A DNA stretch of 64,000 nucleotides from Paracoccus salipaludis. GTDB taxonomy: Bacteria; Pseudomonadota; Alphaproteobacteria; Rhodobacterales; Rhodobacteraceae. Positions 34,656 to 44,148 of this stretch are shown here, piece after piece (within the stretch, counting starts at the first letter, position 1; every line of letters starts with the position of its first letter). Position numbers and translations under genes: made by a program. The stretch covers positions 40,933-104,932 of the forward strand of contig NZ_NSJZ01000010.1 of NCBI RefSeq assembly GCF_002287065.1, given 5' to 3'. The notes beneath the pieces were generated by a model that searched no databases, was not told where the DNA came from, and saw only the letters and a list, made by a program, of their open reading frames with translations.

Positions 34656-34687
34656 GGGCGGTCCCGGCCTTTGCGCCGGAGCCGCCC
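34656..34687 (-). terminator. 13-bp hairpin between chvE and gguA
   Basis: GGGCGGTCCCGGC and GCCGGAGCCGCCC pair over 13 positions with one mismatch and one G-U on the transcript, around a 6-base loop. On the minus strand the stem is followed by ATTTTG. It is probably a partial terminator or 3' stabiliser that keeps the binding protein more abundant than the transporter. Confidence 0.7.
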
Positions 34688-34697
34688 GGGTTCCGTC

Positions 34698-35762
34698 TTA
34701 CTTCAGCTGGTCCTCGGTGTAGTAGCCCGAGTCGACCAAGACCTGCTTGTAGTTCGCGGCATTCACCTCGACCGGCTCCAGCAGGTAGGACGGCACCACC
34801 TTGACGCCGTTGTCGTAGGTCTTGGTGTCGTTGATCTGGGGTTCCTTGCCTTCCAGCACGGCGTCCACCATGCCGACCGTCACCTTGGCCAGCTCGCGCG
34901 TGTCCTTGAACACCGAGGCATACTGCTCGCCCGCGATCATCGACTTGACGCTGGGAACCTCGGCGTCCTGGCCGGTCACGATCGGCATCTTCATGTCGCC
35001 CGAGCCGTAACCCACCCCCTTCAGCGAGGACAGGATGCCGATCGACAGCCCGTCATAGGGCGACAGCACGCCGTGGATCTGCTTGTCGCCGTAGTTCGCC
35101 GACAGGATGTTGTCCATGCGCGCCTGGGCGGTGGCGGGGTCCCAGCGCAGGGTGCCGACCTGGTCCATGCCCATCTGGCCCGACACGACCGCGATCTCGC
35201 CCGCGTCGATCATCGGCTGAAGGACCGACATGGCGCCGTCGTAGAAGAAGAAGGCGTTGTTGTCGTCGGGCGAGCCGCCGAACAGTTCGACGTTCCAAGG
35301 CTTCTGGTCGGGGAAGCGTTCCTTCAGGCCCTTGACCAGCGAATTCGCCTGCAGGACGCCCACCTTGTAGTTGTCGAACGTGGCGTAATAGCTGACCGCG
35401 TCGGTGTCGCGGATCAGGCGGTCATAGGCGATGACCTTGATGTCCGCGGCCTGGGCGTTCGCCAGCGCGTTCGACAGCGTCGTGCCGTCGATGGACGCGA
35501 TCACCAGCACCTTGGCGCCCTTGGTGATCATGTTCTCGACCTGGCTCAGCTGAGTCGGGATGTCGTCCTCGGCATATTGCAGGTCGGTCTGGTAGCCGGC
35601 GGCCTGCAGTTCCTTGACCATGTTGTTGCCGTCGTCGATCCAGCGTGCCGAGGACTTGGTCGGCATCGCGATGCCCACCATGCCCTTGTCCTGCGCCAGG
35701 ACCGGCCCGGCGAGCAGCGAGAACCCGATCCCGAGCGCGGCCGCGAGCTTCATCACCTTCAT
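34698..35762 (-). CDS. chvE: Multiple-sugar periplasmic binding protein (ChvE)
   Basis: The 354-residue protein has a Sec signal peptide at about 1-24 (ending VLAQ). The mature start [23 protein letters not shown] and the segment [19 protein letters not shown] are typical of ChvE/MmsE. ChvE binds galactose, arabinose, glucose and related aldoses; in Agrobacterium it also feeds VirA signalling, but no vir genes are present here, so uptake is the expected role. An AGGGAG site lies upstream of the ATG. It is the first gene of the operon chvE-gguA-gguB-dgoA-lactonase. Confidence 0.93.
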   Translation of the reverse strand: MKVMKLAAALGIGFSLLAGPVLAQDKGMVGIAMPTKSSARWIDDGNNMVKELQAAGYQTDLQYAEDDIPTQLSQVENMITKGAKVLVIASIDGTTLSNALANAQAADIKVIAYDRLIRDTDAVSYYATFDNYKVGVLQANSLVKGLKERFPDQKPWNVELFGGSPDDNNAFFFYDGAMSVLQPMIDAGEIAVVSGQMGMDQVGTLRWDPATAQARMDNILSANYGDKQIHGVLSPYDGLSIGILSSLKGVGYGSGDMKMPIVTGQDAEVPSVKSMIAGEQYASVFKDTRELAKVTVGMVDAVLEGKEPQINDTKTYDNGVKVVPSYLLEPVEVNAANYKQVLVDSGYYTEDQLK

Positions 35763-36180
35763 TCTGCGTTTCTCCCTCCCCGACGGCGCCGTACGTTCGC
35801 GGCACCGATTGCTTCAGTCCCATGTGGTAATAGAGGCCGCCCGCGCCGGACAAATCCTAAGATGCGCGGCCGATATACCGATACCGCTATGGCAAACCGC
35901 CTGATCCGCGCTATCGCGATCGCGGCAGGTCTAACGGGCCACGGGCGAAAGCTGTTCCAGACGGGACCACGCCTCAGGGAACAGACCGTTCCCGGCCCCC
36001 TGCATCACCGATCTGCTGACCTCGGCCGTCCGAGGGCCAACGCGAGGTCGCGGCCTGCGCGGAGGCCGCTTGTTGCCTTGTGCGGCGCGCCAGCCGCAGC
36101 AAGGCAAGCCACGCCGATGCGCGGCCTTCCGCAGGTGATCTGCTCCACCTGCGCGAAGATTGCACCGTTGGGCGACAGGG
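35763..36180. promoter_or_regulatory. chvE upstream region
   Basis: This 418-bp stretch contains no supported gene. Around 35860-35900 it is A+T-richer and holds a tandem ATACCG pair (within 35868-35886) near two CG-rich palindromic patches. On the minus strand, TTGTCC followed by TATTAC about 15 bases later could be a weak promoter for chvE. No copy of the CCCGACAT operator half-site was seen here. Confidence 0.35.
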
Positions 36181-37734
36181 CTATTCGGGTGTTCCTGCCT
36201 GACGCAGCGCCTCTCCCAGCAAGGTTCTCAGCCCCCTGTCCGTGAAGGGCAGCACCGTGAAGAACCCTTGCAGGGTGGCGCCGGGATAGCGGGCGCGCAG
36301 GACGGCCTGCCATGTCACGGCGCCGGCGAGGTCCCCTGCCCGCTGGCAGACGGCGACGGCGATCATGAGCATGGCGATATGGGCGTGCGGCGCCCGTGCC
36401 CCCCGGTTCGCCCAGGCAACCGCCTCGTCAGGACGCCCGGCGGCAAGCAGGGCCACGGCCTTGCAGGCCTGCATCGCACAAAGCATCGGGTCGAGCGGAC
36501 TCAGTTCGATGGCATGGTCCATGTCGGCCAGGCAGTCGCCGGTCCGGCCGGCCAGCATGGCGGCGAAGCCGCGCGAGTAATAGCCCTTGGCATAGCTCGG
36601 GCTGAGCTGGACAGAGCGCTCAAGCCAGGGCCGGCCATCCTCGGGACGGTTGAGCAACAGGAACAGCCGGCCTTCGGCAAGGTTGGCGAAGGGGTCCAGC
36701 GGGTCCAGATCGAGGCTGCGCTCGGCATGGGCCTGCGCCTGCGCCACCGCCAGCGCACGATCCGGGGCCCACCTCATCGCCGCCGACTGGTAGCTGGTGA
36801 AGGACAGGGCCGCGAAGGCGCTGGCGAAGTTCGGGTCAAGGCGCGTCGCGCGCTCGAAATAGCCGGTGGCGATGGCATTGTCGGCTTCGGTGAAGCGGAA
36901 GATGTGATGCAGCCCCAGGTGATAGGCGCCCCAGGCATCCAGCTGCTCGGTCGGGCAGGACCGGGCGCGCAGGGCCTCGTTCAGGGGGATCTGGATTTCC
37001 AGCGCGGCCAGCACGGCGGTTGCGATGTCCGCCCGCGTCTGGTGGATGTCGTCCAGGCTGCCGTGGAACCGCTCGGCCCAGACCACGGCGCCGGATCGAA
37101 GGTCGCAAAGCTCGATCGAGACCGCGATCCTGCGGGCCGCATGCTCGATCGCCCCTGAAAGCGCATAGGTTGCGCCGAGGCCGGCAGCGACGGATTGCGG
37201 CGACGGATGCGCGTCCCGCAGGCGGAAGGTCGTTTCCTGCGCCAGCACCTGAAGCCAGCGCAGGCGCGACAGGCCGGCGATCAGGTCTGCGGGCAGCGCG
37301 TCCGCGACCACGTCGAAGCCGCTGGATTCCCCGAACCGTCGGAACGGCAGAATGGCGAGACGCGGCCTTGAGCCGGCCCTGCCTGCCGTGCCTTCCTCCG
37401 CGCGGGGTCCGGCCGCTGCGCTTGGCGGGTGCGACACCTCCCCCACGAAGCGGAAGCCCCGTCCGCGCAGCGTGCGGATGATCCGCTGCGTCTCGCCGTC
37501 GTCGCCCAGCGCCTTCCGCAGCGACTTGAGAACGGTCGAGACCGCCGCGTCCGAGATGAAGCGCCCGCCCCAGACGGTGTCGATTGCCTCCTCCCTCGTG
37601 ACGAGCCGCTCCCGCCGTTCCACGAGCAGGACCAGCAGGTCGTAGGCCTTGGGTTCAAGGGCAACGGGACCGCCGGGACCGGACAGTTCCGCGCGGCCCG
37701 TATCAAGGCAGAACTCGCCCAGGCGGTAGATCAT
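36181..37734 (-). CDS. Winged-helix (OmpR-type) regulator with TPR-like C-terminus
   Basis: The 517-residue protein has an N-terminal OmpR/PhoB-type winged helix (about 1-95: LEPKAYDLLVLLVERRERLVTREEAIDTVWGGRFISDAAVSTVLKSLRKALGD). A beta/alpha domain at about 125-240 (RLAILPFRRFGESSGFDVVADALPADLIAGLSRLRWLQVLAQ) is usual for CadC-like or adenylate-cyclase-like regulators, and tetratricopeptide-like helices follow to the end. There is no receiver domain and no membrane helix between the two parts, unlike CadC, so it should be a soluble DNA-binding regulator. The ATG at 37734 is divergent from the methyltransferase gene 150 bp away, its possible target. Confidence 0.85.
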   Translation of the reverse strand: MIYRLGEFCLDTGRAELSGPGGPVALEPKAYDLLVLLVERRERLVTREEAIDTVWGGRFISDAAVSTVLKSLRKALGDDGETQRIIRTLRGRGFRFVGEVSHPPSAAAGPRAEEGTAGRAGSRPRLAILPFRRFGESSGFDVVADALPADLIAGLSRLRWLQVLAQETTFRLRDAHPSPQSVAAGLGATYALSGAIEHAARRIAVSIELCDLRSGAVVWAERFHGSLDDIHQTRADIATAVLAALEIQIPLNEALRARSCPTEQLDAWGAYHLGLHHIFRFTEADNAIATGYFERATRLDPNFASAFAALSFTSYQSAAMRWAPDRALAVAQAQAHAERSLDLDPLDPFANLAEGRLFLLLNRPEDGRPWLERSVQLSPSYAKGYYSRGFAAMLAGRTGDCLADMDHAIELSPLDPMLCAMQACKAVALLAAGRPDEAVAWANRGARAPHAHIAMLMIAVAVCQRAGDLAGAVTWQAVLRARYPGATLQGFFTVLPFTDRGLRTLLGEALRQAGTPE

Positions 37735-37884
37735 CGCCCCGGTCCCCTGCAGCCGCCACGATCTTACCACGGAATCCCCACGCCGTCCTCAAGCATGACC
37801 GCCTGCCGCCCGCTATCTTCGGCCTCGCTCCGGGACCTCGCGAGAACGGTCCGGACGCAAAGCCACCCCTTGGAGGATTCAGGC

Positions 37885-38721
37885 ATGACCATGACATCGA
37901 CCGATCCCGACGTCTCCCGCCCCGATTATGCCGCCATAAAGGGCCGTCAGCAGGCGGCCTGGGCCTCGGGCGACTATGCCCGCATCGGCGTCACCCTGCA
38001 GATCGTGGGCGAGACGCTGGCCGAGGCGATGGACCTGCCCGCGGGCGCAAGCGCGCTGGACGTGGCGGCGGGCAACGGCAACGCGACCCTCGCCCTGGCC
38101 CGGCGCGGTGCGGCGGTGGTGTCCACCGACTACGTGCCCGCGCTGCTGGACCGCGGGCGCCAGCGCGCCGAGGCCGAGGGCCTGCCCATCGCCTTCCAGG
38201 TCGCCGATGCCGAGGCGCTTCCCTTCGCGGATGCCAGCTTCGACGCCGTGGCCTCGACCTTCGGGGTGATGTTCGCCCCCGATCAGGACCGGGCCGCGGC
38301 CGAGATGCTGCGCGTCTGCCGCCCCGGAGGCCGGATCGGGCTGGCCAACTGGACGCCCGACAGCTTCATCGGCGAGGTGTTCCGAACGCTCGGCCGCTAC
38401 ATGCCCCCGCCCTCCGGCCTGAGGCCGCCGTCCCGCTGGGGCGACCGTGCCTGGATCGAAGCGGCCTTCGGCCCGGCTGCAACGGCGATCGCCTTCACGC
38501 CGAGGTTCTTCGTCTTCCGCTACGCCTCGCCGCAGGAGTTCCTGGACGAGTTCCGCCGCTTCTACGGCCCGATCCACAAGGCCTTCCTGGCGCTCGATCC
38601 CGCAGGCCAGCAGGGCCTCGGGCATGATCTGCTTGCTGCAATGGCGCGCTTCAACTCGGCCACCGATGGCACGTTGCGCCTGCCCTCGGAATACGCCGAG
38701 ATCGTGGTGAGCAAGGCCTGA
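37885..38721 (+). CDS. Class I SAM-dependent methyltransferase
   Basis: The 278-residue protein has the SAM-binding motif I LDVAAGNGNATLALARRG near residue 54, an acidic motif II (STDYVPALL), and ADAEALPFADASFDAV, typical of UbiE/Methyltransf_11 small-molecule methyltransferases. The C-terminal helical part is like those of relatives annotated as ubiquinone/menaquinone-type methyltransferases; the substrate is unknown. The ATG at 37885 has a strong TGGAGG site; the frame is open upstream to 37429, but that part lies opposite the regulator gene. A strong hairpin follows the stop. Confidence 0.85.
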   Translation: MTMTSTDPDVSRPDYAAIKGRQQAAWASGDYARIGVTLQIVGETLAEAMDLPAGASALDVAAGNGNATLALARRGAAVVSTDYVPALLDRGRQRAEAEGLPIAFQVADAEALPFADASFDAVASTFGVMFAPDQDRAAAEMLRVCRPGGRIGLANWTPDSFIGEVFRTLGRYMPPPSGLRPPSRWGDRAWIEAAFGPAATAIAFTPRFFVFRYASPQEFLDEFRRFYGPIHKAFLALDPAGQQGLGHDLLAAMARFNSATDGTLRLPSEYAEIVVSKA

Positions 38722-38735
38722 GCAATCATCCGCCC

Positions 38736-38762
38736 GGCGGGCCTGCACGCAGCAGGCCCGCC
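38736..38762 (+). terminator. Perfect 11-bp hairpin after the methyltransferase
   Basis: GGCGGGCCTGC and GCAGGCCCGCC form a perfect 11-bp stem with a 5-base loop, 15 bases after the stop codon. C-rich rather than T-rich sequence follows, so it is likely a terminator that does not need a T tract or a stabiliser; it may serve both strands. Confidence 0.65.
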
Positions 38763-38917
38763 CCCGCAGGACCGACCGCCCGATCTTGGCCGGCGTTGCC
38801 GGGGGCAGAAGGGGCAGTTCGTCGAGCAACCAAGCGCCGGCATCCTCTGCCACACGCCGGGCCCTGGCATCTGCTGCGGCGAACATGCAGACCGCTGGAC
38901 CATGACCTGCCTGGCGG

Positions 38918-39991
38918 TCAGTGCCGCACCTCGAGGATCATGTTGAAGGGCGTTTCGGCCGCCTTGCGGATGCGCGAAAAGCCCGCCTCGCGGCACACCT
39001 GCGCCAGCCGCGTTTCACCGGCCTGTGCGCCCAGGACATGCGTGCCCTCCTCGGAAATCGCGTGGGCGCAGCAGAGCCAGGTCGAGCCGGTATAATAGAT
39101 GCGCCCGACCGGGTTCAGGTTCTCCTCCACCCTGTCCGAGGCGGCGGGCTCGACCAGCATCAGCGTGCCATCCGGTGCCAGGGCCTCGCGCGCACGGCGC
39201 GCCGCCTCGACGGGATGACCCAGGTCGTGCAGGCAATCGAAGAAACAGATCAGGTCGAAGAGCCCCGGCAGGGGCGCCTTCGCATCGGCAAGCGCGAATT
39301 CCACCCGGTCGGACAGGCCGGAGGCGCGGGCCAGCGCCTGGGCGGCAGCGATCGAGGCGGGATGGGTGTCGATCCCCACGAAGCGGCTGTTCGGAAACGC
39401 CTCGGCCATCAGCAGCGTCGAATGGCCGTGCCCGCAGCCGATATCCGCCACACGTGCCCCGGCCTGAAGCCTTGGCACCACGCCGTCCAGCGCAGGCAGC
39501 CATTCGGACACCAGGCTGGCGCGATAGCCGTTGCGGAAGAAGGCCGCGACACCGCAATGCAGGCGGCCGTCGTGGGCGCCCCAGGCGACGCCCTTGCCGC
39601 TTCGGATCGCCTCGGCCGTCTGGCCCGCATCGGCCCAGGCTGCGGCCACGACCTGCCAGACGGCGGGCATGAAGACCGGGCTGGTCTCGTCCGCCAGGAC
39701 GGCGGCCTGTTCGGGCGTCAGCTCATAGGTCCGGCTTGCAGGGTGATACACGACGTATCCGCCCGCGGCCTGCCCGTTCAGCCATTCGCGCACGTAACGC
39801 TCGGCGCAGCCGGCGGCTTGCGCGACCTCGTGGCTGGTCATCGGGCCTGCGCCCGCCATCGCCCGGTAAAGGCCAAGGCGGTTGCCGATGTCGATCATGA
39901 CGCCGCCGTAGCCCGCGGCCAGTTCCGAGACCGCGCGGTTGACAAGGTCGTCCAGTGTGGAGGGGTCGATCGTCTGTCTGTCCAGTGCCAT
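38918..39991 (-). CDS. SAM-dependent methyltransferase with N-terminal winged helix (Rv2258c-like)
   Basis: The 357-residue protein has an N-terminal helix-turn-helix-like dimerisation region (about 1-95: DIGNRLGLYRAMAGAGPMTSHEVAQAAGCAERYVREWLNGQAAGGYV), found in O-methyltransferase-like and Rv2258c-like proteins. The SAM motif ADIGCGHGHSTLLMAEAFPNSRFVGID is near residue 180, followed by FFDCLHDLGHP. The substrate is unknown. It uses the ATG at 39991 with a GGAAAGGA site. It is divergent from the GlxA-type regulator (105-bp gap), which probably controls it. Confidence 0.85.
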   Translation of the reverse strand: MALDRQTIDPSTLDDLVNRAVSELAAGYGGVMIDIGNRLGLYRAMAGAGPMTSHEVAQAAGCAERYVREWLNGQAAGGYVVYHPASRTYELTPEQAAVLADETSPVFMPAVWQVVAAAWADAGQTAEAIRSGKGVAWGAHDGRLHCGVAAFFRNGYRASLVSEWLPALDGVVPRLQAGARVADIGCGHGHSTLLMAEAFPNSRFVGIDTHPASIAAAQALARASGLSDRVEFALADAKAPLPGLFDLICFFDCLHDLGHPVEAARRAREALAPDGTLMLVEPAASDRVEENLNPVGRIYYTGSTWLCCAHAISEEGTHVLGAQAGETRLAQVCREAGFSRIRKAAETPFNMILEVRH

Positions 39992-40096
39992 GGTTCGTTC
40001 CTTTCCCGGAGAACACCCGCGCATCATCGCCATTGCCGCAGGGGCGCACGAGTGCGAGACTGGCCAGAATGGGTCCGCTTCGGTCGGAAGAGCCGG

Positions 40097-41119
40097 ATGG
40101 GCAGGGTGGCATCAGCTGCGGTTCACGTCGGCATCGTCGCGATCCCCGAGGCCGGCCTTGCCACGCTGAGCGGGATCTTCGACGTTCTGAACAGCCTTGC
40201 CTGGCTGGACGGCCACGAGGGCCTTCCCGCCGGCCCGACCTTCCAGGTCGAACTGCTGGGCGAGGCCGCGGACCCCGTGCCGCTTGCCAGCGGCGTCACC
40301 CTGCCGCTGCATGGTGCGGCCCCTGGGCGGTCCTGCGACATCGTGATCGTGCCGTCCCTGTTCGTGCGCGGCACCGGCTGGAAAGGGGGCCGCTATCCTG
40401 ACCTTGCCCGCTGGATCGTTGAACGGCACCGGGCGGGTGCCACGATCTGTTCGGCCTGTTCGGGCCTGTTCCTGATTGCCGAAACGGGACTTTTCGACGG
40501 CGTGGAGGCGACCGTTCACTGGCCCTATGCGCGCATGTTCGGCGCGCAGTATCCGGCCGTGCGGGTGCATCCCGACCGTGCGTTGGTCGTTTCCGGGCAA
40601 CGCGGCGAACTGATCAGTTCCGGCGCCTCGACCAGTTGGCATGATCTGGTCCTGTACCTGATCGGACGAGAGGCCGGTCCGGCCGCCGCTCGGGCCGTGT
40701 GCAAGGCCTTTGCCTTGCAGCGCCATGTGGATGGCCTGGCCCCGTTCATCGTGTTCGACCCGCCGCGCGAACATGGCGATGCCGTGGTCGCGGCCTGCCA
40801 GGCCTGGCTGGACGGCCACGCTTCGGTTGCATTTCCGGTCCGGGAGATGGTTGCACGCTCGGGCCTGTCCGAACGTGGCTTCTCGCGCCGCTTCCAGGCA
40901 GCGACCGGCCATCCGCCGCTGGATTATGTCCAGCGCCTGCGGGTCGAACAGGCAAAGCGCAGGCTGGAACGGACTGACGATCCGATCGAGCAGGTGGCCT
41001 GGGCCGTCGGCTATGAAGACCCTTCCGCCTTCCGACGGCTGTTCGCGCGGATCGCCGGGATCAGCCCGGGCCATTACCGGCGGCAGTTCGGCCATCCCGG
41101 CGGGACGGACCGCGGATAG
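40097..41119 (+). CDS. GlxA-family AraC-type regulator with DJ-1/PfpI domain
   Basis: The 340-residue transcription factor has an N-terminal class I amidotransferase-like domain (about 10-190), with the nucleophile-elbow-like ATICSACSGLFLIAETGLFDG segment containing cysteines, and a C-terminal AraC double helix-turn-helix (about 235-330: LSERGFSRRFQAATGHPPLDYVQRLRVEQAKRRLE, ending in the typical AFRRLFARIAGISPGHYRRQF). The ATG at 40097 has a GGAAGAG site; the frame is open far upstream through the antisense of the methyltransferase gene, which I do not use. It probably controls the divergent methyltransferase. Confidence 0.9.
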   Translation: MGRVASAAVHVGIVAIPEAGLATLSGIFDVLNSLAWLDGHEGLPAGPTFQVELLGEAADPVPLASGVTLPLHGAAPGRSCDIVIVPSLFVRGTGWKGGRYPDLARWIVERHRAGATICSACSGLFLIAETGLFDGVEATVHWPYARMFGAQYPAVRVHPDRALVVSGQRGELISSGASTSWHDLVLYLIGREAGPAAARAVCKAFALQRHVDGLAPFIVFDPPREHGDAVVAACQAWLDGHASVAFPVREMVARSGLSERGFSRRFQAATGHPPLDYVQRLRVEQAKRRLERTDDPIEQVAWAVGYEDPSAFRRLFARIAGISPGHYRRQFGHPGGTDRG

Positions 41120-41767
41120 GGCGAAACCCTCATGCGGGGCGCCACGGGCCCGACCGAACAGCGGGCGCACCAGTGAGCGGAAGGCCGGGACCCGGCGCTT
41201 CGGGTCTGCCCGGGACCCTGCCCGGGCTGATGCCGCCCTCCGGCACGCCCGACAGCGGGTGGGCCAAGGACCGCCGAGAGCCTCCGGGACTTCATCACTC
41301 CCACGTCGATCCGCTTCCGGCCTCGGCGCTTGTCAACATGAGTGAGGCTCGGAGACATTGCCTGCCTAGCCCGAAACTGTGGCCGCGAGCGAGCGACGCA
41401 GGCTCCTGCGCGGAAAGGAAGACCTTCGGGCCTCTGTCCTGAGCCCCGCCGCTGCGCGCCGCCAGTCCCTTGGACGACCGAACATGCTTTCGACCCGAGG
41501 TCGAACCCTCTGCATCGGAGCAGCCGTCTTCAGCCTCAACCCAGGACTGGCCCTGTTCATCCTCAAGCCGGTCACGGGTCGTCTCGCCAACCCTCCATCC
41601 CCAAGGCCGACGAGCGTGTGGCCACACGGAAGATCCTTCAGATACCTGGCTCAGTCTTCGGGATGGCACATCGCTGCCACAACGTTCCATTCGGCAAGTG
41701 TGATGCGCAACTTTCCTGCCCTCGCGGCGCCGCCAACGAAAGAAATATTGCGCGGTCAGGCTGAAGC
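41120..41767. other. Gene-free region of about 650 bp
   Basis: Several short open frames exist on both strands, but none has a ribosome binding site together with a recognisable domain. Codon use and composition differ from the flanking genes, and the two AraC-family regulators on either side are unrelated in layout, so this may be a scar of a lost gene or mobile element. No inverted repeats or transposase fragment could be identified here. Confidence 0.4.
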
Positions 41768-42865
41768 GTGATTGGCTGGCACAGAAGTCCCGCCCAAAGG
41801 GGGACCCATCGCACCAAGTCTCGACAGGAGGTTCCCCATACTGCTGTCCTGCCCGACTTTAGCCTTCCATCGCTTGTCGCCTGCCGGGCCGATGCCGTGA
41901 AAGAGAGCGGTTCCCCTGTCGCGCGTGACGCCGAACTGATCACTCCCGAGGAGCTTCCCCTCTGGGTGCCGGGCGACGTCCTGACCGACAGCGGCAGCCT
42001 CCGATGGAAAGGCATAGGGCAGCGGACGTATCGGTACCGCGGCCTCGACGTCGCGATCCCGCCGATGGACCACTACCTGATCGTTCACTACCTGCATGGG
42101 GTTACGCCGATGGACCGGCAGGTCGGCGGACGCTGGTCACGCGCGGAATGTCAGCCCGGAATCTTCTCGCTTCTCAGCCTGGCAACGGATTCCCACTGGC
42201 ACTGGACGCAGCCGCTTGAGGTCTCGCATGTCTACCTGTCGGGCGAGATCCTCGCCAAGGTCGCGGGCGACATGCAGGGCCGTGACGTGGCACACGTGAC
42301 ATTGCACGACGTGCTGCATGGCAGCGACCCCACGCTCACGCTCATCGCGGCCGAGGTCCTGCGGGAGGTCCGCCGCGGCGGCGACGGAAGCCCGCTTTAT
42401 GCCGAGGCGCTGTCGCTCCAGCTGGCGGTTCACCTGCTGCGCAACTACGCCACCTGCCAGTTCCGCGGGAAGGCGCCGCGCCGGTTGGCCCCTGCCCAGC
42501 GCCGGCGACTGGATGACTACATCGAGGCCAACCTGGAGGGCGCCCTGACGATCGAGGGGATGGCGACGGTCCTCGGCGTCGGTGTCTGGACCCTGAACCG
42601 CCTGCTGCGCAGCACCTTCGGCTGCTCGGCCCATGGCCTTGTCACCGCGCGCCGGGTGGAACGGGCCAGGGCGCTGATGACCAATCCCTCGCTTTCGCTC
42701 AAGCAGGTCGCGGCGGCGGCGGGGTTTTCGGATCAGGCGCACATGACTCGCACCTTCCGGCTGCATCTCGGCACCACGCCGGGGCGGCTGCGGGACGGCG
42801 GCGATCACCGGATGGTTCAAGGAACTGTTCCATCCGTTCAAGACGAAGCGGAGGACGTTTCATAA
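41768..42865 (+). CDS. AraC-type regulator of the monooxygenase/esterase cluster
   Basis: The frame encodes up to 365 residues. The N-terminal two thirds is an AraC-binding-like (AraC_binding_2) domain (YRYRGLDVAIPPMDHYLIVHYLHG). The C-terminal region (about 255-345) is a double helix-turn-helix: LTIEGMATVLGVGVWTLNRLLRSTFGCSAHGLVTARRVERARALM, then IKQVAAAAGFSDQAHMTRTFRLHLGTTPG-like text. The start is uncertain: the ATG at 41768 lacks a clear ribosome binding site, and an AGGAGG at about 41826 has no well-spaced ATG. It lies 80 bp upstream of the monooxygenase gene on the same strand and probably activates it. Confidence 0.8.
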   Translation: MIGWHRSPAQRGTHRTKSRQEVPHTAVLPDFSLPSLVACRADAVKESGSPVARDAELITPEELPLWVPGDVLTDSGSLRWKGIGQRTYRYRGLDVAIPPMDHYLIVHYLHGVTPMDRQVGGRWSRAECQPGIFSLLSLATDSHWHWTQPLEVSHVYLSGEILAKVAGDMQGRDVAHVTLHDVLHGSDPTLTLIAAEVLREVRRGGDGSPLYAEALSLQLAVHLLRNYATCQFRGKAPRRLAPAQRRRLDDYIEANLEGALTIEGMATVLGVGVWTLNRLLRSTFGCSAHGLVTARRVERARALMTNPSLSLKQVAAAAGFSDQAHMTRTFRLHLGTTPGRLRDGGDHRMVQGTVPSVQDEAEDVS

Positions 42866-42945
42866 CCTTTCGTTGACCAGGGCACGGATGCTGCCCTTGG
42901 CCGGGAGTCCGGGGAGGGACTTCCAACCCAGGAGGAGGAAACGAA

Positions 42946-44070
42946 ATGGCTCTGGAGTCCCAACTCTCGCCACAGGCCGAGGCGTCGGCAGGCCGGCAGG
43001 TGCTGGACGCGGGCATCGGCGCCACCGGCATTCAGGTGATCCAGACCATCGCCGACAAGGTGGCCGAGCTGAAGGTCTTCGTGCGGACGCCGCAGTACGT
43101 GCTGCCGATGAAGAACCCCTCCTACGGCCCCGAGGAAGTCGCCGCCTACAAGGCGCGGTTCGAGGAACTGCGCCAGACGCTGCCCAACACCTTCACCGGC
43201 TTCGAATACGACTTCGACAGGCAGTGGAATGACCTTACCCCCGAGCAGCGCCGGGCGCATCTTGAGGACTGCTACGCGAACGGCTCGCTCAAGCTGTGGC
43301 TGGCGTCCTTCGGCGAGATGTTCTTCGATCCCGAGGTCAGCGAGCAGGTCTCCGAATTCGTGCGCGAGAAGATGCGCGCCCGGCTGAAGGACCCGAGCCT
43401 CTGCGAGCTGCTGATCCCGACCGACTACGGTTTCGGCACCCACCGCGTGCCGCTGGAGATGAACTACCTGGAAGTCTACCTGCGCCCGAATGTCGAGGCG
43501 GTGCCTGTGAAGGACAACCCGATCGCCCGCATCACGCCCGAGGGGATCGAGCTGGCGGATGGCACCCGCTACGATCTCGACGTCATCATCCTCGCGACCG
43601 GCTTCGATGCCGGAACCGGGGCGCTGACCCGGATCGACATCCGCGGGCGCGGCGGGCGTTCGCTGCGCGAGGACTGGGGCCGTGACATCCGCACCACCAT
43701 GGGGCTGATGGTGCATGGCTATCCGAACATGTTCACGACGGCGGTGCCGCTCGCGCCCTCGGCCGCGCTTTGCAACATGACGACCTGCCTGCAGCAGCAG
43801 ACGGAATGGATCACCGACGCGATCCGCACCATGCGCCAACAGGGCAAGTCGGTGATCGAGCCGACGGCGGACGCCGAGGAGGCCTGGGTCCGGCACCATG
43901 ACGAGACGGCCAGCGCGAACCTGATCTCGAAGACCAATTCCTGGTACCTGGGATCGAACGTGCCCGGCAAGCCGCGCCGCGTACTGTCCTATACCGGGGG
44001 CGTCGGCACCTATCGCCGCAAATGCACCGAGGAGGCCGCGGCCGGCTATCCCAGTTTCGCGATGGCATGA
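42946..44070 (+). pseudogene. Baeyer-Villiger monooxygenase lacking its FAD-binding N-terminus
   Basis: The 374-residue frame matches the C-terminal two thirds of cyclohexanone monooxygenase-type enzymes, which are usually near 540 residues. The second, NADPH-binding Rossmann motif GIGATGIQVIQTIA is at about residue 24, and VDVIILATGFDAGTGAL-type and NMFTTAVPLAPSA segments follow. The first FAD Rossmann motif and the FxGxxxHxxxWP fingerprint are absent. The start MALESQLSPQAEASA has a very strong AGGAGGAGG site, so the original start seems kept and about 160 residues deleted in frame. Without FAD binding it is probably inactive. The esterase just downstream would hydrolyse the ester that such an enzyme makes. 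Confidence 0.85.
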
Positions 44071-44148
44071 CGGAACGGCCGCGCCGAGCGGGGAGGCTCC
44101 GGCGCGGGCGCACAACGGGAGCCGCAGGTTCCGCAAGGGGAGGACAGG

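Noticed and set aside
38921..40096. Upstream extension of the GlxA-type regulator frame
   Set aside because: It runs antisense through the methyltransferase gene, and the regulator's domain and ribosome binding site place the start at 40097.
41295..41771. Small open frames on both strands in the gap before the second AraC regulator
   Set aside because: They have no ribosome binding site, overlap each other and show no domain.
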